Shown here: positions 27,142-35,445 of the stretch, one piece after another
Layout of the letters: the number at the start of each line of letters is the position of its first letter
Numbering within the stretch: position 1 is the first letter of the stretch
Assembly: GCF_041199985.1 (NCBI RefSeq)
Contig: NZ_CP165647.1
Coordinates: forward strand, 1,240,001 to 1,304,000
Direction: 5' to 3'
DNA length: 64,000 nt
DNA from: Leptotrichia sp. HSP-536
GTDB taxonomy: Bacteria; Fusobacteriota; Fusobacteriia; Fusobacteriales; Leptotrichiaceae
Notes under the pieces: generated by a model
The model's input: the letters and a program-made list of their open reading frames with translations, nothing else
Databases searched by the model: none
Told to the model about the DNA's origin: nothing
Made by a program: the position numbers and the translations under genes

Positions 27142-27993
27142 CTATTCTTTGTTTTCATAATACCCTTCTTCAATCTCATTATTTTTTTCACGCTTTTTCA
27201 AAAAATCATATTCTACATTTAAAAATATTACGGAACTTAAAGTCTGCAAATATATTCCAGCAAAAACAGCTCCAACTATGAAAATAGCAACAACAATAAT
27301 TCCTAACCAAAAACTCATTTCAAATACCTGAAGTATCCCAAAAGCAATTACCAACACTGGAATAATGCTTATCAAAATTAAAATTACTCCAGGGATAATT
27401 TTTCTAAGTCTATTTCCCTTAGATAGCTGATGACTATAATCTATTGAACTTATAATTCCAGTATTATCATGAATATAGTATGCTTCAAAATATAGAAAAT
27501 ATTTAATTGCTATAATTATCACAGTAATCTGCAATATCAAAGAAATTATCCCCAAAGAAGACATTTTTAGCAATTCAACTATAACCATGAAAACTAGTAC
27601 CAGACAATACTGTATACTAATAAGCCTTAGTATTTTTAAAATAAATTTTTTAAAATTAAATTCTTTTTTATCTTCAATTTCCATTACTATTTTTTTCAAA
27701 TAATACCCAGTCAGAAATGATTGAATTATCGAAAATATCAGTTCCAAAATTCCAAATACCGTAAGCATTAATACTGTTTTTGGACTTTTGTCTTCATGTA
27801 TAACAATTTTAAAAATTAGATACCTATTAAAAAAATCTGTCCCAATAATTGCCAGCATTAATAAATATGTCAAAAATACCAGTAGCTTATTATTTTTTAA
27901 AAATTCTCTGTATACATCAAATGCAGTTTTAAAATATTCCGTTGTATCCAACTTTCTTTCAAATAATTTTTTTTGTATGTTTTCTAAATTCAT
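27142..27993 (-). CDS. uncharacterised six-helix membrane protein (paralogue of the next gene)
   Basis: 283 residues with a short amphipathic N-terminus (MNLENIQKKLFERKLDTTEYFKTAF) and about six hydrophobic segments. The C-terminal motif FLNVEYDFLKKREK is shared with the adjacent upstream gene (YLNVEYDYIKKHNK). N-terminal halves also align (ENIQKKLFERKLDTTEYF with ENLQKELYEKKLETKKYF), so the two are tandem paralogues, 14 bp apart. No function recognised. The layout resembles glycerophosphoryl-type or DUF975-like membrane domains, but weakly. Confidence 0.75.
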   Translation of the reverse strand: MNLENIQKKLFERKLDTTEYFKTAFDVYREFLKNNKLLVFLTYLLMLAIIGTDFFNRYLIFKIVIHEDKSPKTVLMLTVFGILELIFSIIQSFLTGYYLKKIVMEIEDKKEFNFKKFILKILRLISIQYCLVLVFMVIVELLKMSSLGIISLILQITVIIIAIKYFLYFEAYYIHDNTGIISSIDYSHQLSKGNRLRKIIPGVILILISIIPVLVIAFGILQVFEMSFWLGIIVVAIFIVGAVFAGIYLQTLSSVIFLNVEYDFLKKREKNNEIEEGYYENKE

Positions 27994-28007
27994 AATTTTT
28001 TTCCTTT

Positions 28008-28889
28008 CTAATTTTTATTATGTTTTTTAATGTAATCATATTCCACATTCAGGTATATTATAACGCTTATTGCTATTATAAAAATGATTAATAGGCTGGA
28101 AACTGTTCCAATTATGAGAGATACTGGAAATATTGCATATATCGGTAAAAATTTTAAAAAACTTAGTGATGTTAATATAGCAATATCAGAAAACGGACTT
28201 GTCAATATAAAATCTAATACTGTAAGCGATACAACTGGAATTAAAATTCTTAGTCTATTACCTTGCAATAATTTTAAATTTAACCTAAATGCTTCCTGTA
28301 TCGGAATCTTTCTAATGCAGTATATCTGTACAAAATAAAAAATATTTGATATTACAAATATTATCATGGTAAAGGTTACTAATAACAAGATTACAACAGC
28401 TGTTCCAAAAATTAATAAAAACAGCTCATAGCCTAAATTCCAAGAGCTCAAAAATTCTGCCCCCATCCACCACATTCCAAATATAATTATTTGAAGCTTA
28501 GTGATTACATTAAAAATTATTTCATTAATTATTAAATATATAATTACAAGTATTGCTATGATTATGAAATATTTTTTCATTATATCTTTATTATGTTCAG
28601 ATATCTTATTTTCAATTCTATTTCCAATTTTTATAACTGAGGTTATGCAAAATACTCCGATATATATTGTTGCTACTATATTGGGGATAAATATTAAAAA
28701 TTTATAATCATACATCGTACTTCCGATTATTCCTGAAAATAATTTCCAGATATTTGCAATAACAAAAAATATTGTCCATAATTTATTTTCATTTATAAAT
28801 ACTTTCAAAGTTTTAAATGCTGCTGAAAAATATTTTTTTGTTTCTAATTTTTTCTCATAAAGTTCCTTCTGTAAATTTTCAAATCCCAT
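28008..28889 (-). CDS. uncharacterised six-helix membrane protein (paralogue of the previous gene)
   Basis: 293 residues, same architecture as its downstream paralogue: charged N-terminal helix, about six transmembrane segments and a short basic tail after a YLNVEYDYIKKH motif. A conserved interior motif before the last two helices (KLLQGNRLRILIPVVSL, compare HQLSKGNRLRKIIPGVIL) is shared by the pair and may mark an interface. An SD site precedes the ATG. First gene of the pair. Confidence 0.75.
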   Translation of the reverse strand: MGFENLQKELYEKKLETKKYFSAAFKTLKVFINENKLWTIFFVIANIWKLFSGIIGSTMYDYKFLIFIPNIVATIYIGVFCITSVIKIGNRIENKISEHNKDIMKKYFIIIAILVIIYLIINEIIFNVITKLQIIIFGMWWMGAEFLSSWNLGYELFLLIFGTAVVILLLVTFTMIIFVISNIFYFVQIYCIRKIPIQEAFRLNLKLLQGNRLRILIPVVSLTVLDFILTSPFSDIAILTSLSFLKFLPIYAIFPVSLIIGTVSSLLIIFIIAISVIIYLNVEYDYIKKHNKN

Positions 28890-29043
28890 ACTGTCTCTCC
28901 TTTTTATTTTCTTTTGATTTATTTTCTCATTATTTTAAAAAAAATTATTATATATTAGTAATTATAGCACATTTTATTTCTTTTTTAAAATATTTTTAAA
29001 TTTTGACAAAAATATAATTTCTAAGAGAAATATAATTTTAAAT

Positions 29044-29052
29044 TGGTATAAT
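29044..29052 (+). promoter_or_regulatory. extended -10 promoter of the YwqK-like gene
   Basis: TGGTATAAT at 29044-29052 is an extended -10 element with only a weak -35. The start codon is 22 bases further on, preceded by GGAGAGGAGG. The leader would be very short. A TTGACA at 29003-29008 is too far away (about 38 bp) to pair with it. Confidence 0.45.
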
Positions 29053-29073
29053 ATAGGAGAGGAGGAACTATAT

Positions 29074-30003
29074 ATGTTGAAATTATTTAAACATCCAAAA
29101 AAATCAATAACAATTTTGTTTCTATGCGTATCTGCAAGTATTTTATCAGCAGCTGCAAGTACAAAAACTATAAATGTCTCAGCTAAACGGAGCAGCGAGT
29201 ATTTTTCGCAGTCGTCACGTTCATTAAGCTCGCCTTATAGCACTGTTGCCAATATAACAGTTTCTGGAAATTATGCAGCTTCAAAAGATACTGGTCAGCC
29301 ATTTACTGGAACATATGTCGAATTTAACAAAGTTGGCATAGCTCAGGCAGTAAAAAATTATCAAAATGGGACATTAAACGGACCTATGTTTTTATATTAT
29401 GACAATGGTAATTTATCAAAAGTTTCAAATTACATCAATGGCTTAAAAGAAGGGGAAGACATTGACTTTTATGGAAATGGTAATTCCAAAACAATTAGAA
29501 ATTATCAAAATGGCATGCTAAATGGAGATGGCTATGATTTTGATGAATTTGGAAGATTAACTTCATCCGTACGATATGTAAACAATGCTAAAACTGGAAA
29601 AGAACTGAAATTTTCAAATGGAAGTCTCACAAATGAAAATACTTATCTAAACGGACAGTTAAATGGAAATTCTAAGTTTTATTATTCCAATGGACTTATA
29701 CGAGTTGATGGTAATTATAACCGTAATTTAAGAGACGGAACATGGACTTGGAATTATGAAAATGGTTCAAAAAAATTAATTGAAAATTATAAAAATGGTA
29801 CAATTACAGATATTACAGGTTACTTCCAAACAGGATTAAAAGAGCGTGAAATGAAACTGGATAATGGAAGTGGAGCCTTCACTCAATATTATAATAATGG
29901 AAAGATTAAAACACAAGGTATCCTAAGAAACTATAAACCTTACGGAACATGGACTTCATATAGTCAGGATGGTTACGTTACTGATACTCAAGGATTTTAT
30001 TAA
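29074..30003 (+). CDS. YwqK/MORN-like repeat exported protein
   Basis: 309 residues. The signal peptide spans residues 1-28 (SASILSAAAS). After a Ser-rich stretch, about nine repeats of the type xxYxNGxLxGxxxxYxxNG follow (NYQNGTLNGPMFLYYDNGN, NYINGLKEGEDIDFYGNGN and others), spread evenly to the C-terminus. This is the antitoxin-YwqK/MORN-like beta-repeat fold, often found as an immunity or surface scaffold in toxin systems. No toxin partner is adjacent, and here it is simply exported. The function is open. Confidence 0.82.
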   Translation: MLKLFKHPKKSITILFLCVSASILSAAASTKTINVSAKRSSEYFSQSSRSLSSPYSTVANITVSGNYAASKDTGQPFTGTYVEFNKVGIAQAVKNYQNGTLNGPMFLYYDNGNLSKVSNYINGLKEGEDIDFYGNGNSKTIRNYQNGMLNGDGYDFDEFGRLTSSVRYVNNAKTGKELKFSNGSLTNENTYLNGQLNGNSKFYYSNGLIRVDGNYNRNLRDGTWTWNYENGSKKLIENYKNGTITDITGYFQTGLKEREMKLDNGSGAFTQYYNNGKIKTQGILRNYKPYGTWTSYSQDGYVTDTQGFY

Positions 30004-30107
30004 AAAATTTCATTTATTTATGTTTTATTTGTATATTATTATTGGAGTATAGTTACTAAAAAGAAAAGGAGAAAAAAAAGATTTTACTTAGAAAAGTGGT
30101 GATAATT

Positions 30108-30476
30108 ATGAAAAAATTACTATTTATTTTGGTATTCTTGTTTAACGCTTTGAGTTTTTCAGCATTAAAAAATGGTATTTATTCTGTTGAAAAAAAATAT
30201 AATGGAAACTGGAATTCGTTTGTAAAATTAACAATAAAAGACGGAAAAATAATCGGAGCTCAATATGACAGAAAAAATCATAACGGAGAGTTATTCTCAA
30301 TGAATCAATCTTCATTTAGAGATATCTCCCTTGAAATTTCGAGAAGTTTGATAAATACTCAAAATGTAAGCTCTGTCACAGGAAAAGATGCAGGAGTGTT
30401 ATCAGAATTTCAGGAATTGTCAAATTTTTTAATCAATAAAGCTAATAACGGAGAAGTTGGACAATTTAAAATATAA
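30108..30476 (+). CDS. small exported FMN-binding-like protein
   Basis: About 122 residues from the ATG at 30108 (MKKLLFILVFLF), chosen over an upstream ATG at 30096 because GGTG lies at proper spacing and a clean signal peptide begins there. The mature part (LKNGIYSVEKKYNGNWNSFVKLTIKDGKIIGAQYDRKNHNGE...VTGKDAGVLSEFQEL) resembles FMN-binding/major-membrane-immunogen-like domains, with the GxY...I-x-dGkI pattern and a late SVTGKDAG motif. Flavin attachment is not certain. It is probably co-transcribed with the YwqK-like gene 92 bp upstream. Confidence 0.6.
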   Translation: MKKLLFILVFLFNALSFSALKNGIYSVEKKYNGNWNSFVKLTIKDGKIIGAQYDRKNHNGELFSMNQSSFRDISLEISRSLINTQNVSSVTGKDAGVLSEFQELSNFLINKANNGEVGQFKI

Positions 30477-30516
30477 CGTTTTTTAAATTTAAATAAAAAA
30501 ATAAGATATTTTAATT

Positions 30517-30559
30517 AAAAAAGGAGTTTTCTCATTACTTTTGAGATTGCTCCTTTTTT
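30517..30559. terminator. bidirectional terminator
   Basis: Stem 30517-30526 / 30550-30559 (AAAAAAGGAG with CTCCTTTTTT) with an inner CTC/GAG pairing. It lies after the FMN-binding-like gene. Confidence 0.8.
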
Positions 30560-30560
30560 G

Positions 30561-30704
30561 TTAATCATTCTTTTCTAAAAATTTTAGAACTCTATGTATT
30601 TTCATATCTTTTTCATCTTTAATTAATTTTATTTTAAAAATATTTTTATAATCTGTAGTCTCTTTTTCAAACTTTTTTGAATAATCAGCTTTTTTCAAGT
30701 ACAA
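30561..30704 (-). pseudogene. possible gene remnant or 47-residue small ORF
   Basis: An open minus-strand stretch from TTG at 30704 to a stop at 30561. It codes for a Lys/Glu/Asp-rich, protein-like sequence (KKADYSKKFEKETTDYKN onward, ending FLEKND). No ATG start and no clear ribosome site exist, and an in-frame stop lies just upstream. It may be the tail of a decayed gene. The rest of 30705-30842 shows nothing. Confidence 0.25.
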
Positions 30705-30842
30705 TATTTATCTTTCCAGAACATAGATGTGTTTTCTATTATACAATATAAAAACATAAAATACATCTTTACTGCCTATCTTCTATTTCTATCCAATTAA
30801 ATTCCTTTTAAAGTTAAAATGATACAGCCTAACTGTTTCATT

Positions 30843-32174
30843 CTACTTTAAAGCATTTAATCCTGCTAAATTCAAGAAATTCCAAGGCTTGTTATAATGA
30901 GGCTGGAAGAAGAAGTCTACAAATGCCAATTCTTCTACAGTCATTTTATTTTGAATACATACTGACAATGTGTTGATTGATTGTGTTAAGTCAATTTTAG
31001 AAGTTAATTGCGCTCCTAAAATTACTCTGCTATTTTTTTCAAATACCACTTTTAATGTTACTTTCTCATAAGTTGGCATGAACTCAGGACGGTAATTGTC
31101 AACTGCAATTACGCTTTCCACTTCTATTCCTTCTTCTTTTGCACTTTCCTCTGTTAATCCAGTTGCAGCCATATTGTTTTCATAAATTTTAATTCCTGAA
31201 GTACCTTGTGTCCCAAGATGTCTAACTTTATTTTCAAGTAAGTTTATACCTGCTAATGTTCCCATTCTTACAGCATTTGTCGCAAGCGGAATATATCTTT
31301 CCTTTTGCAGCGGATTGTAGAATACTGAACAGCAGTCTCCTGCAGCCATAACGTCTTTATTACTTGTTCTCATATATTCGTCAACTTTAATTGCTCCATT
31401 TGGAAGCATTTCAAGCTGTCCTTTAAACAATGAAGTGCTTGGCAGGAATCCAACACACATAATTACCATATCAGCTTCATATTCATTTTTATCAGTAACT
31501 ACTTTTGTTACATTTCCATTGTTTCCTTCAAACTTAACAACTTTTTCTCCAGTTGCAATTACAATTCCTCTATGTTTAAACGACTCTTCAGCAACATCTG
31601 TAAATTCCTTGTCAAAATATTTGCTCAAAATTCTTTCTTCTGCATCAACTAGAACAACTTCCTTCCCATTATCTCTAAATGCTTCAACAAGTTCCACTCC
31701 AATGTATCCTGCTCCAACAACAACCACTTTTTGTGAACGTTTTGCTCTTTCGATAATTTCATTTGAATGATTGTAATTTTTACAAAGCAAAATATTATTC
31801 AAGTCAATTCCTTCAATTGGCGGAATAATAGGCCAAGAACCAGATGTGATAATCAATTTGTCAAAAGTTTCATTAAATTCAATTCCAGTTTCCAAATTTA
31901 CAACTCGTACTTTTTTACCTTCAATGTCAACACTTTTCACATCGTGTTTCATTCTTGTTTCAACGTTCATTTCTTTTAGTTTTTCAGGTGAAGAATAAAA
32001 CAAGCCTTGAGGATCTTTCACAACTCCTCCCACATACAATGCAATTCCGCAAGATAAGAACGAAATGTTATCATTTCTCTCAAACACTGTTATATCAGCC
32101 TCAGGGTTAGTTTTTCTCAAATTCACAATGGCAGCCGTTCCAGCGTGCGTACATCCAATTACTACAACTTTCAT
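30843..32174 (-). CDS. nox: FAD-dependent NADH oxidase / CoA-disulfide reductase family
   Basis: A 443-residue flavoprotein. N-terminal FAD site VVIGCTHAGTAA. Redox cysteine Cys42 is in SFLSCGIALYVGG, characteristic of water-forming NADH oxidases and NADH peroxidases. The NAD site is VVVGAGYIGVELVEAF, and the second FAD motif is DVMAAGDCCSVFYNP. The C-terminal dimerisation domain ends DFFFQPHYNKPWN. It probably reduces O2 to water with NADH, protecting this anaerobe from oxygen. A peroxidase role is possible. A second family member lies at 45086, differing in the Cys environment. Confidence 0.9.
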   Translation of the reverse strand: MKVVVIGCTHAGTAAIVNLRKTNPEADITVFERNDNISFLSCGIALYVGGVVKDPQGLFYSSPEKLKEMNVETRMKHDVKSVDIEGKKVRVVNLETGIEFNETFDKLIITSGSWPIIPPIEGIDLNNILLCKNYNHSNEIIERAKRSQKVVVVGAGYIGVELVEAFRDNGKEVVLVDAEERILSKYFDKEFTDVAEESFKHRGIVIATGEKVVKFEGNNGNVTKVVTDKNEYEADMVIMCVGFLPSTSLFKGQLEMLPNGAIKVDEYMRTSNKDVMAAGDCCSVFYNPLQKERYIPLATNAVRMGTLAGINLLENKVRHLGTQGTSGIKIYENNMAATGLTEESAKEEGIEVESVIAVDNYRPEFMPTYEKVTLKVVFEKNSRVILGAQLTSKIDLTQSINTLSVCIQNKMTVEELAFVDFFFQPHYNKPWNFLNLAGLNALK

Positions 32175-32262
32175 ACTTTTAAATTCTCCTTCACAATATC
32201 TATTTTTTATTTTCTATATAAAACTAAATAATTTTTTAAGCAAATTATTTTTTTCTCAATCT

Positions 32263-32290
32263 ATTATACTACATTTTCAGAAAAAATCAA
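32263..32290 (-). promoter_or_regulatory. promoter of the NADH oxidase gene
   Basis: Minus strand TTGATT (32285-32290), 16 bp, TATAAT (32263-32268), about 85 nt before the start. Confidence 0.6.
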
Positions 32291-32346
32291 TAGTATTTTG
32301 AAATTTTTACAAAATTATATTTAAATAAAAATTATTTTTAAAATAA

Positions 32347-32388
32347 AAAGACTCCCTTGGATTTTATTTTCCAAAATAGAATCTTTTT
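32347..32388 (-). terminator. terminator after the small acidic protein gene
   Basis: Around 32347-32388 a minus-strand hairpin (AAAAAGATTC... with ...GGAGTCTTTTT, inner TTTTGG/CCAA) ends in a T-run, about 57 bases past the stop at 32445. Confidence 0.5.
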
Positions 32389-32444
32389 AAATTTAATTTT
32401 TGTTTTCATAAATTGCAATATTAATTACAGTATTTTACCAAATT

Positions 32445-32597
32445 TTATTCTTTAGTCTCGTCATCATTATCTTTATCCTGATGTTCCTCATATTCGTCAT
32501 ATTCATCATACTCGTTAACTTCACTAGGATCTTCTCCATGATAATCTTTTTTGTTAAAATCTTTTTTATACTTTTTATAGTTATCCATCCAAGACAT
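32445..32597 (-). CDS. small acidic protein, 50 residues
   Basis: Minus-strand ORF with ATG at 32597, preceded by GAGAGG at good spacing. It codes for a basic/aromatic N-terminal third (MSWMDNYKKYKKDFNKKDY) and a very acidic tail (EVNEYDEYDEYEEHQDK, ending DDETKE). The split charge and good ribosome site support a real gene. No family recognised. It lies 31 bp downstream of the Fic gene and is likely its operon partner. Confidence 0.55.
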   Translation of the reverse strand: MSWMDNYKKYKKDFNKKDYHGEDPSEVNEYDEYDEYEEHQDKDNDDETKE

Positions 32598-32628
32598 AAA
32601 AACCTCTCTCTTTCTCTGTATATTATTT

Positions 32629-33276
32629 TTAATTATCTTCTAATCCATAATAATCTAAAATTTTATAAATTTCTTGTCTCTCCTTCTCCTGTAATTTAAT
32701 TGCCCAGTTCAAAAATAGATTTTTGTCCCCTTCTTTCAAAATTGAACTATATTTCTTTTTTTCTTCTCCAGGAATTATTACTGGCACCAAATTCTCATCT
32801 AAACAACTGTCAATTATCAAAATCCTGCCAGTTTCTCCGTTTCCACCTGCAAATGGATAAATTTGTTCAAATTTTATATGTTGTTCTAAAATTACTTCAA
32901 GTTTATCCTTGTCACTTTTTGTATTTTTTAATTTAGAATTTAACTCTTCACACCATTTTTTCAATATATCAGTTGCTTTTTTATTAATTTCTCCATTATT
33001 CTTTATAAGTTCATCCATTATTATTCTATTGTAATCTTTAACTTTTTCAACTGTTATTTTCTTTCCAAAATTTTTCTGCATAAATTTTATAGCCTTTGAA
33101 TAATTTATAATTTCTACAATTTCTTGTGTTTTCATACTCCGTGGAACATAATTACGCAATAAAATCAAGCTTACCTCTAATTGTGTTAATGTATTTCCTC
33201 TCAATGCTGCTAAATGATATGCCGCTCTAATTAATAAATTAGAAATATAATGTTCATTTTTAAAGATTCTCTTCAT
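32629..33276 (-). CDS. Fic/DOC-family protein with degenerate catalytic motif
   Basis: 215 residues, helical, with the Fic fold recognisable from LLRNYVPRSMKTQEIVEI and the core IKFEQIYPFAGGNGETGRIL. The canonical AMP-transfer motif HxFx(D/E)GNGRxxR is here Tyr140-P-F-A-Gly144-G-N-G-Glu148-x-x-Arg151. The catalytic His, the metal-binding Asp/Glu and the first Arg are all replaced. The frame is intact and a GGAGTG site precedes the ATG, so it is expressed but probably not an AMP-transferase. It lies between a small acidic protein and an IS5-type element. Confidence 0.85.
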   Translation of the reverse strand: MKRIFKNEHYISNLLIRAAYHLAALRGNTLTQLEVSLILLRNYVPRSMKTQEIVEIINYSKAIKFMQKNFGKKITVEKVKDYNRIIMDELIKNNGEINKKATDILKKWCEELNSKLKNTKSDKDKLEVILEQHIKFEQIYPFAGGNGETGRILIIDSCLDENLVPVIIPGEEKKKYSSILKEGDKNLFLNWAIKLQEKERQEIYKILDYYGLEDN

Positions 33277-33431
33277 TTTATCACTCCATTACTTTTCCAA
33301 TTGTTATCGTCATTCTTTATATTTGAACTAATAAAAATTAAACAAATCAAAATAAACTGAATATTATTATATTTAATTATATCTTATTTTTTGAAGTCAA
33401 AAAGTCAAGTATATATTTTAAAACTTGACTA

Positions 33432-34370
33432 GGGCGTGTCTGAAAACTCAAAATCAATGATATTTTTAATGATTACTTAAATTTATTTTATTAAAATCAT
33501 TATGCATCCTATATAAATAAAATTTATAAATGTGCTTGCCAGCTTATCATAGCGTGTCCCTATTCTGCGGAACCGTTTAAGCTTATTAAAAAAACATTCC
33601 ACAAGATGTCTTTCCTTGTAGATATGGTAATCGCATTCCCATTTGTCTGCTGCATTGGACTTTGGAGTATTACATTCTCCCCCGTGTTTTCTTATGTACT
33701 CCCGAACTTCCTTTGTTCCGTATGCCTTGTCTGCCAGTATGTTGCTGCCTTTTATGCTTAGCTGCGACAATATTTTAATTGCTTGCGTACTATCATGAAT
33801 CTGTCCTGCAGTAAGTTTTATGTACAGCGGATTTCCAAGTCCATCAACAGCTGCGTGGATTTTAGTTGTCCTTCCCCTGAGCTTCTCCCGATGTGCTGGT
33901 TCACTTCTGAATCTTTTGCCCTTTTTTAGCTCCTGCACTGCTCTGGTGGGCTTTAACTACTGTGGAGTCAATGCTCAAGTTCTCATAATCGGCATCTTCC
34001 CTTAAATGCTCAAATATTTTAAGCAGAGTCCCCTCGTCACGCCATTTGCAGAAACGGGAATAGACTGTCTTCCATGAACCGAAACATTCAGGAAGGTCTC
34101 TCCAAGGCGCCGCTGCAGGCAATCCATAGCACGGCATTAAACATCAGGCGTAAATCCTTGCCTGGACGTCCTGTCCTAGCTTTGGGAAACATATGCTTTA
34201 TTTTATTCCATTGTTCATCTGATATTTCATATCTTCTTTGCATGATAGAAGCCTCCTGTGCTTTTCTTTTATTGTATCAGACTGAGAGCAATGTTTCAAC
34301 TCATTGATTATGGGTGTATTATTTGATAATCATTAAAAATATCATTGATTCTGAGTTTTCAGACACGCCC
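33432..34370 (-). mobile_element. IS5-family element (IS427-like), degraded
   Basis: 939-bp element with 44-bp terminal inverted repeats (33432-33475 and 34327-34370) that differ at a single position. They begin GGGCGTGTCTGAAAACTCA. A TA dinucleotide flanks both ends (33430-33431, 34371-34372), as expected for this group. It carries one transposase region with two frame disruptions. It is inserted between the Fic gene and asrC, about 60 bp past the asrC stop. Confidence 0.9.
33483..34243 (-). pseudogene. IS5-family transposase, frame broken twice
   Basis: The true start is probably ATG at 34243 (MQRRYEISDEQWNKIKHMFP, the usual IS5/IS427 N-terminus). The frame is lost near 34110 (IACSGA then APWRDLPECFGSW in another frame) and again at an A6G3 tract near 33920 (GAKKG then KRFRSEPAHREK). 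All DDE positions are present (SIDSTVV, LADKAYG, HLVECFFNKLKRFRRIGTRYDK). The second shift lies where related elements can use two overlapping ORFs, so it could be programmed. The first cannot, so the copy is likely dead. Confidence 0.85.
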
Positions 34371-34429
34371 TAATCCATTTTAATTTAAAAAAATTTAAAC
34401 ATAACTATTTCAAAAATAACAAAAAATTT

Positions 34430-35404
34430 TTATAATATTCCTTGATATTTTATACCTTTCCAGTATACATTATTTACTATCACAGATTCTTCTGGAAGAT
34501 TAACATCTTTTAATGCCCATTTTTTAAATTCTTCAAAACCTGTTCTATCAACAATATAACCAATATGTTCTTTTGGTAGACTTCTATCGATATATTTGTC
34601 AACATATTCGTAAGTATTTTTTATAATTTTTATTATTGATTCTTCATCTGCCCAGAACAACCAGTCTTCTGCCAATCTTGGATTCTGTTTTCCACTTCTT
34701 CCCATTATTGCAAGTTTGTAATATTTTTTAGGAGATCTTGTCCATGCTCCTGTTGGACAGTTTAGGACACATTCTCCACAACCTATACATCTTTGGTGAT
34801 CTCTTACAGGTTTGTAGTTTTTATATGAAATTGCTCCTGTTGAAAGCTTTTTACATTTTCTTTCACACATTCCGCAAGAAACACATTTAGATTCATCAAG
34901 TTCAGGTTTTGCCATTCCAATTATTCCAAAATCATGCATTCTAACTTTTTGGCAATCGTTTGGACAACCTGTTAATGCTACTTTGAAGTGAAAATCATGT
35001 GGGAATATTGCTTTTTCGATTTTTTTTGCAAATTCTGTCGTATTATAGGCACCTTTTGGACACACTTTGTTTCCGATACAAGCGGCAATATTTCTTGTAC
35101 CAGCAGCAGCATATCCTTTATCTTTATCCTTGTAATTAATTTCCAATTTTTCCATGATTGGTTGCACCATCTTATTTACTTTCTCAATATCATTCCAAGA
35201 AATTCCCAATACTTCAAAACCTTGACGAGTTGTAATATGAACATTTCCATCTCCATAAGTATTAGCTATTTTTGCAACCATTTCCATTATTTCGCCAGTA
35301 ATTGCTCCTCCTGGCACTCTCACACGCAATGCTGTTTTAGATCTGTCCTTTGTTACCCTGAATGCGTTTTTGGTAACAATTTTTCTATTTAAATCCATGC
35401 TCAT
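34430..35404 (-). CDS. asrC: anaerobic sulfite reductase subunit C (siroheme subunit)
   Basis: 324 residues. The N-terminal nitrite/sulfite-reductase ferredoxin-like half is followed by the siroheme/4Fe-4S pair (ACIGNKVCPKG, Cx5C; LTGCPNDCQ, Cx3C). Two ferredoxin-type clusters then appear (CVSCGMCERKC and CIGCGECVLNCP). It is the catalytic subunit reducing sulfite to sulfide with electrons from AsrA/AsrB. Third in the order FNT-asrA-asrB-asrC, 41 bp after asrB. No convincing terminator precedes the IS5 element beyond its stop. Confidence 0.96.
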   Translation of the reverse strand: MSMDLNRKIVTKNAFRVTKDRSKTALRVRVPGGAITGEIMEMVAKIANTYGDGNVHITTRQGFEVLGISWNDIEKVNKMVQPIMEKLEINYKDKDKGYAAAGTRNIAACIGNKVCPKGAYNTTEFAKKIEKAIFPHDFHFKVALTGCPNDCQKVRMHDFGIIGMAKPELDESKCVSCGMCERKCKKLSTGAISYKNYKPVRDHQRCIGCGECVLNCPTGAWTRSPKKYYKLAIMGRSGKQNPRLAEDWLFWADEESIIKIIKNTYEYVDKYIDRSLPKEHIGYIVDRTGFEEFKKWALKDVNLPEESVIVNNVYWKGIKYQGIL

Positions 35405-35445
35405 TGTTCTTACCTCTTCTTTTGTTTTTTCTTAAAATTCATATC

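Noticed and set aside
29003..29036. TTGACA/TATAAT promoter before the YwqK-like gene
   Set aside because: Spacing between TTGACA (29003) and TATAAT (29031) is 22 bp, too long. The extended -10 at 29044-29052 is more likely.
33483..34243. Programmed ribosomal frameshift in the IS5 transposase
   Set aside because: One of the two breaks is at an A-run where this is possible, but the other (near 34110) is not at a slippery site, so simple decay is the better explanation.
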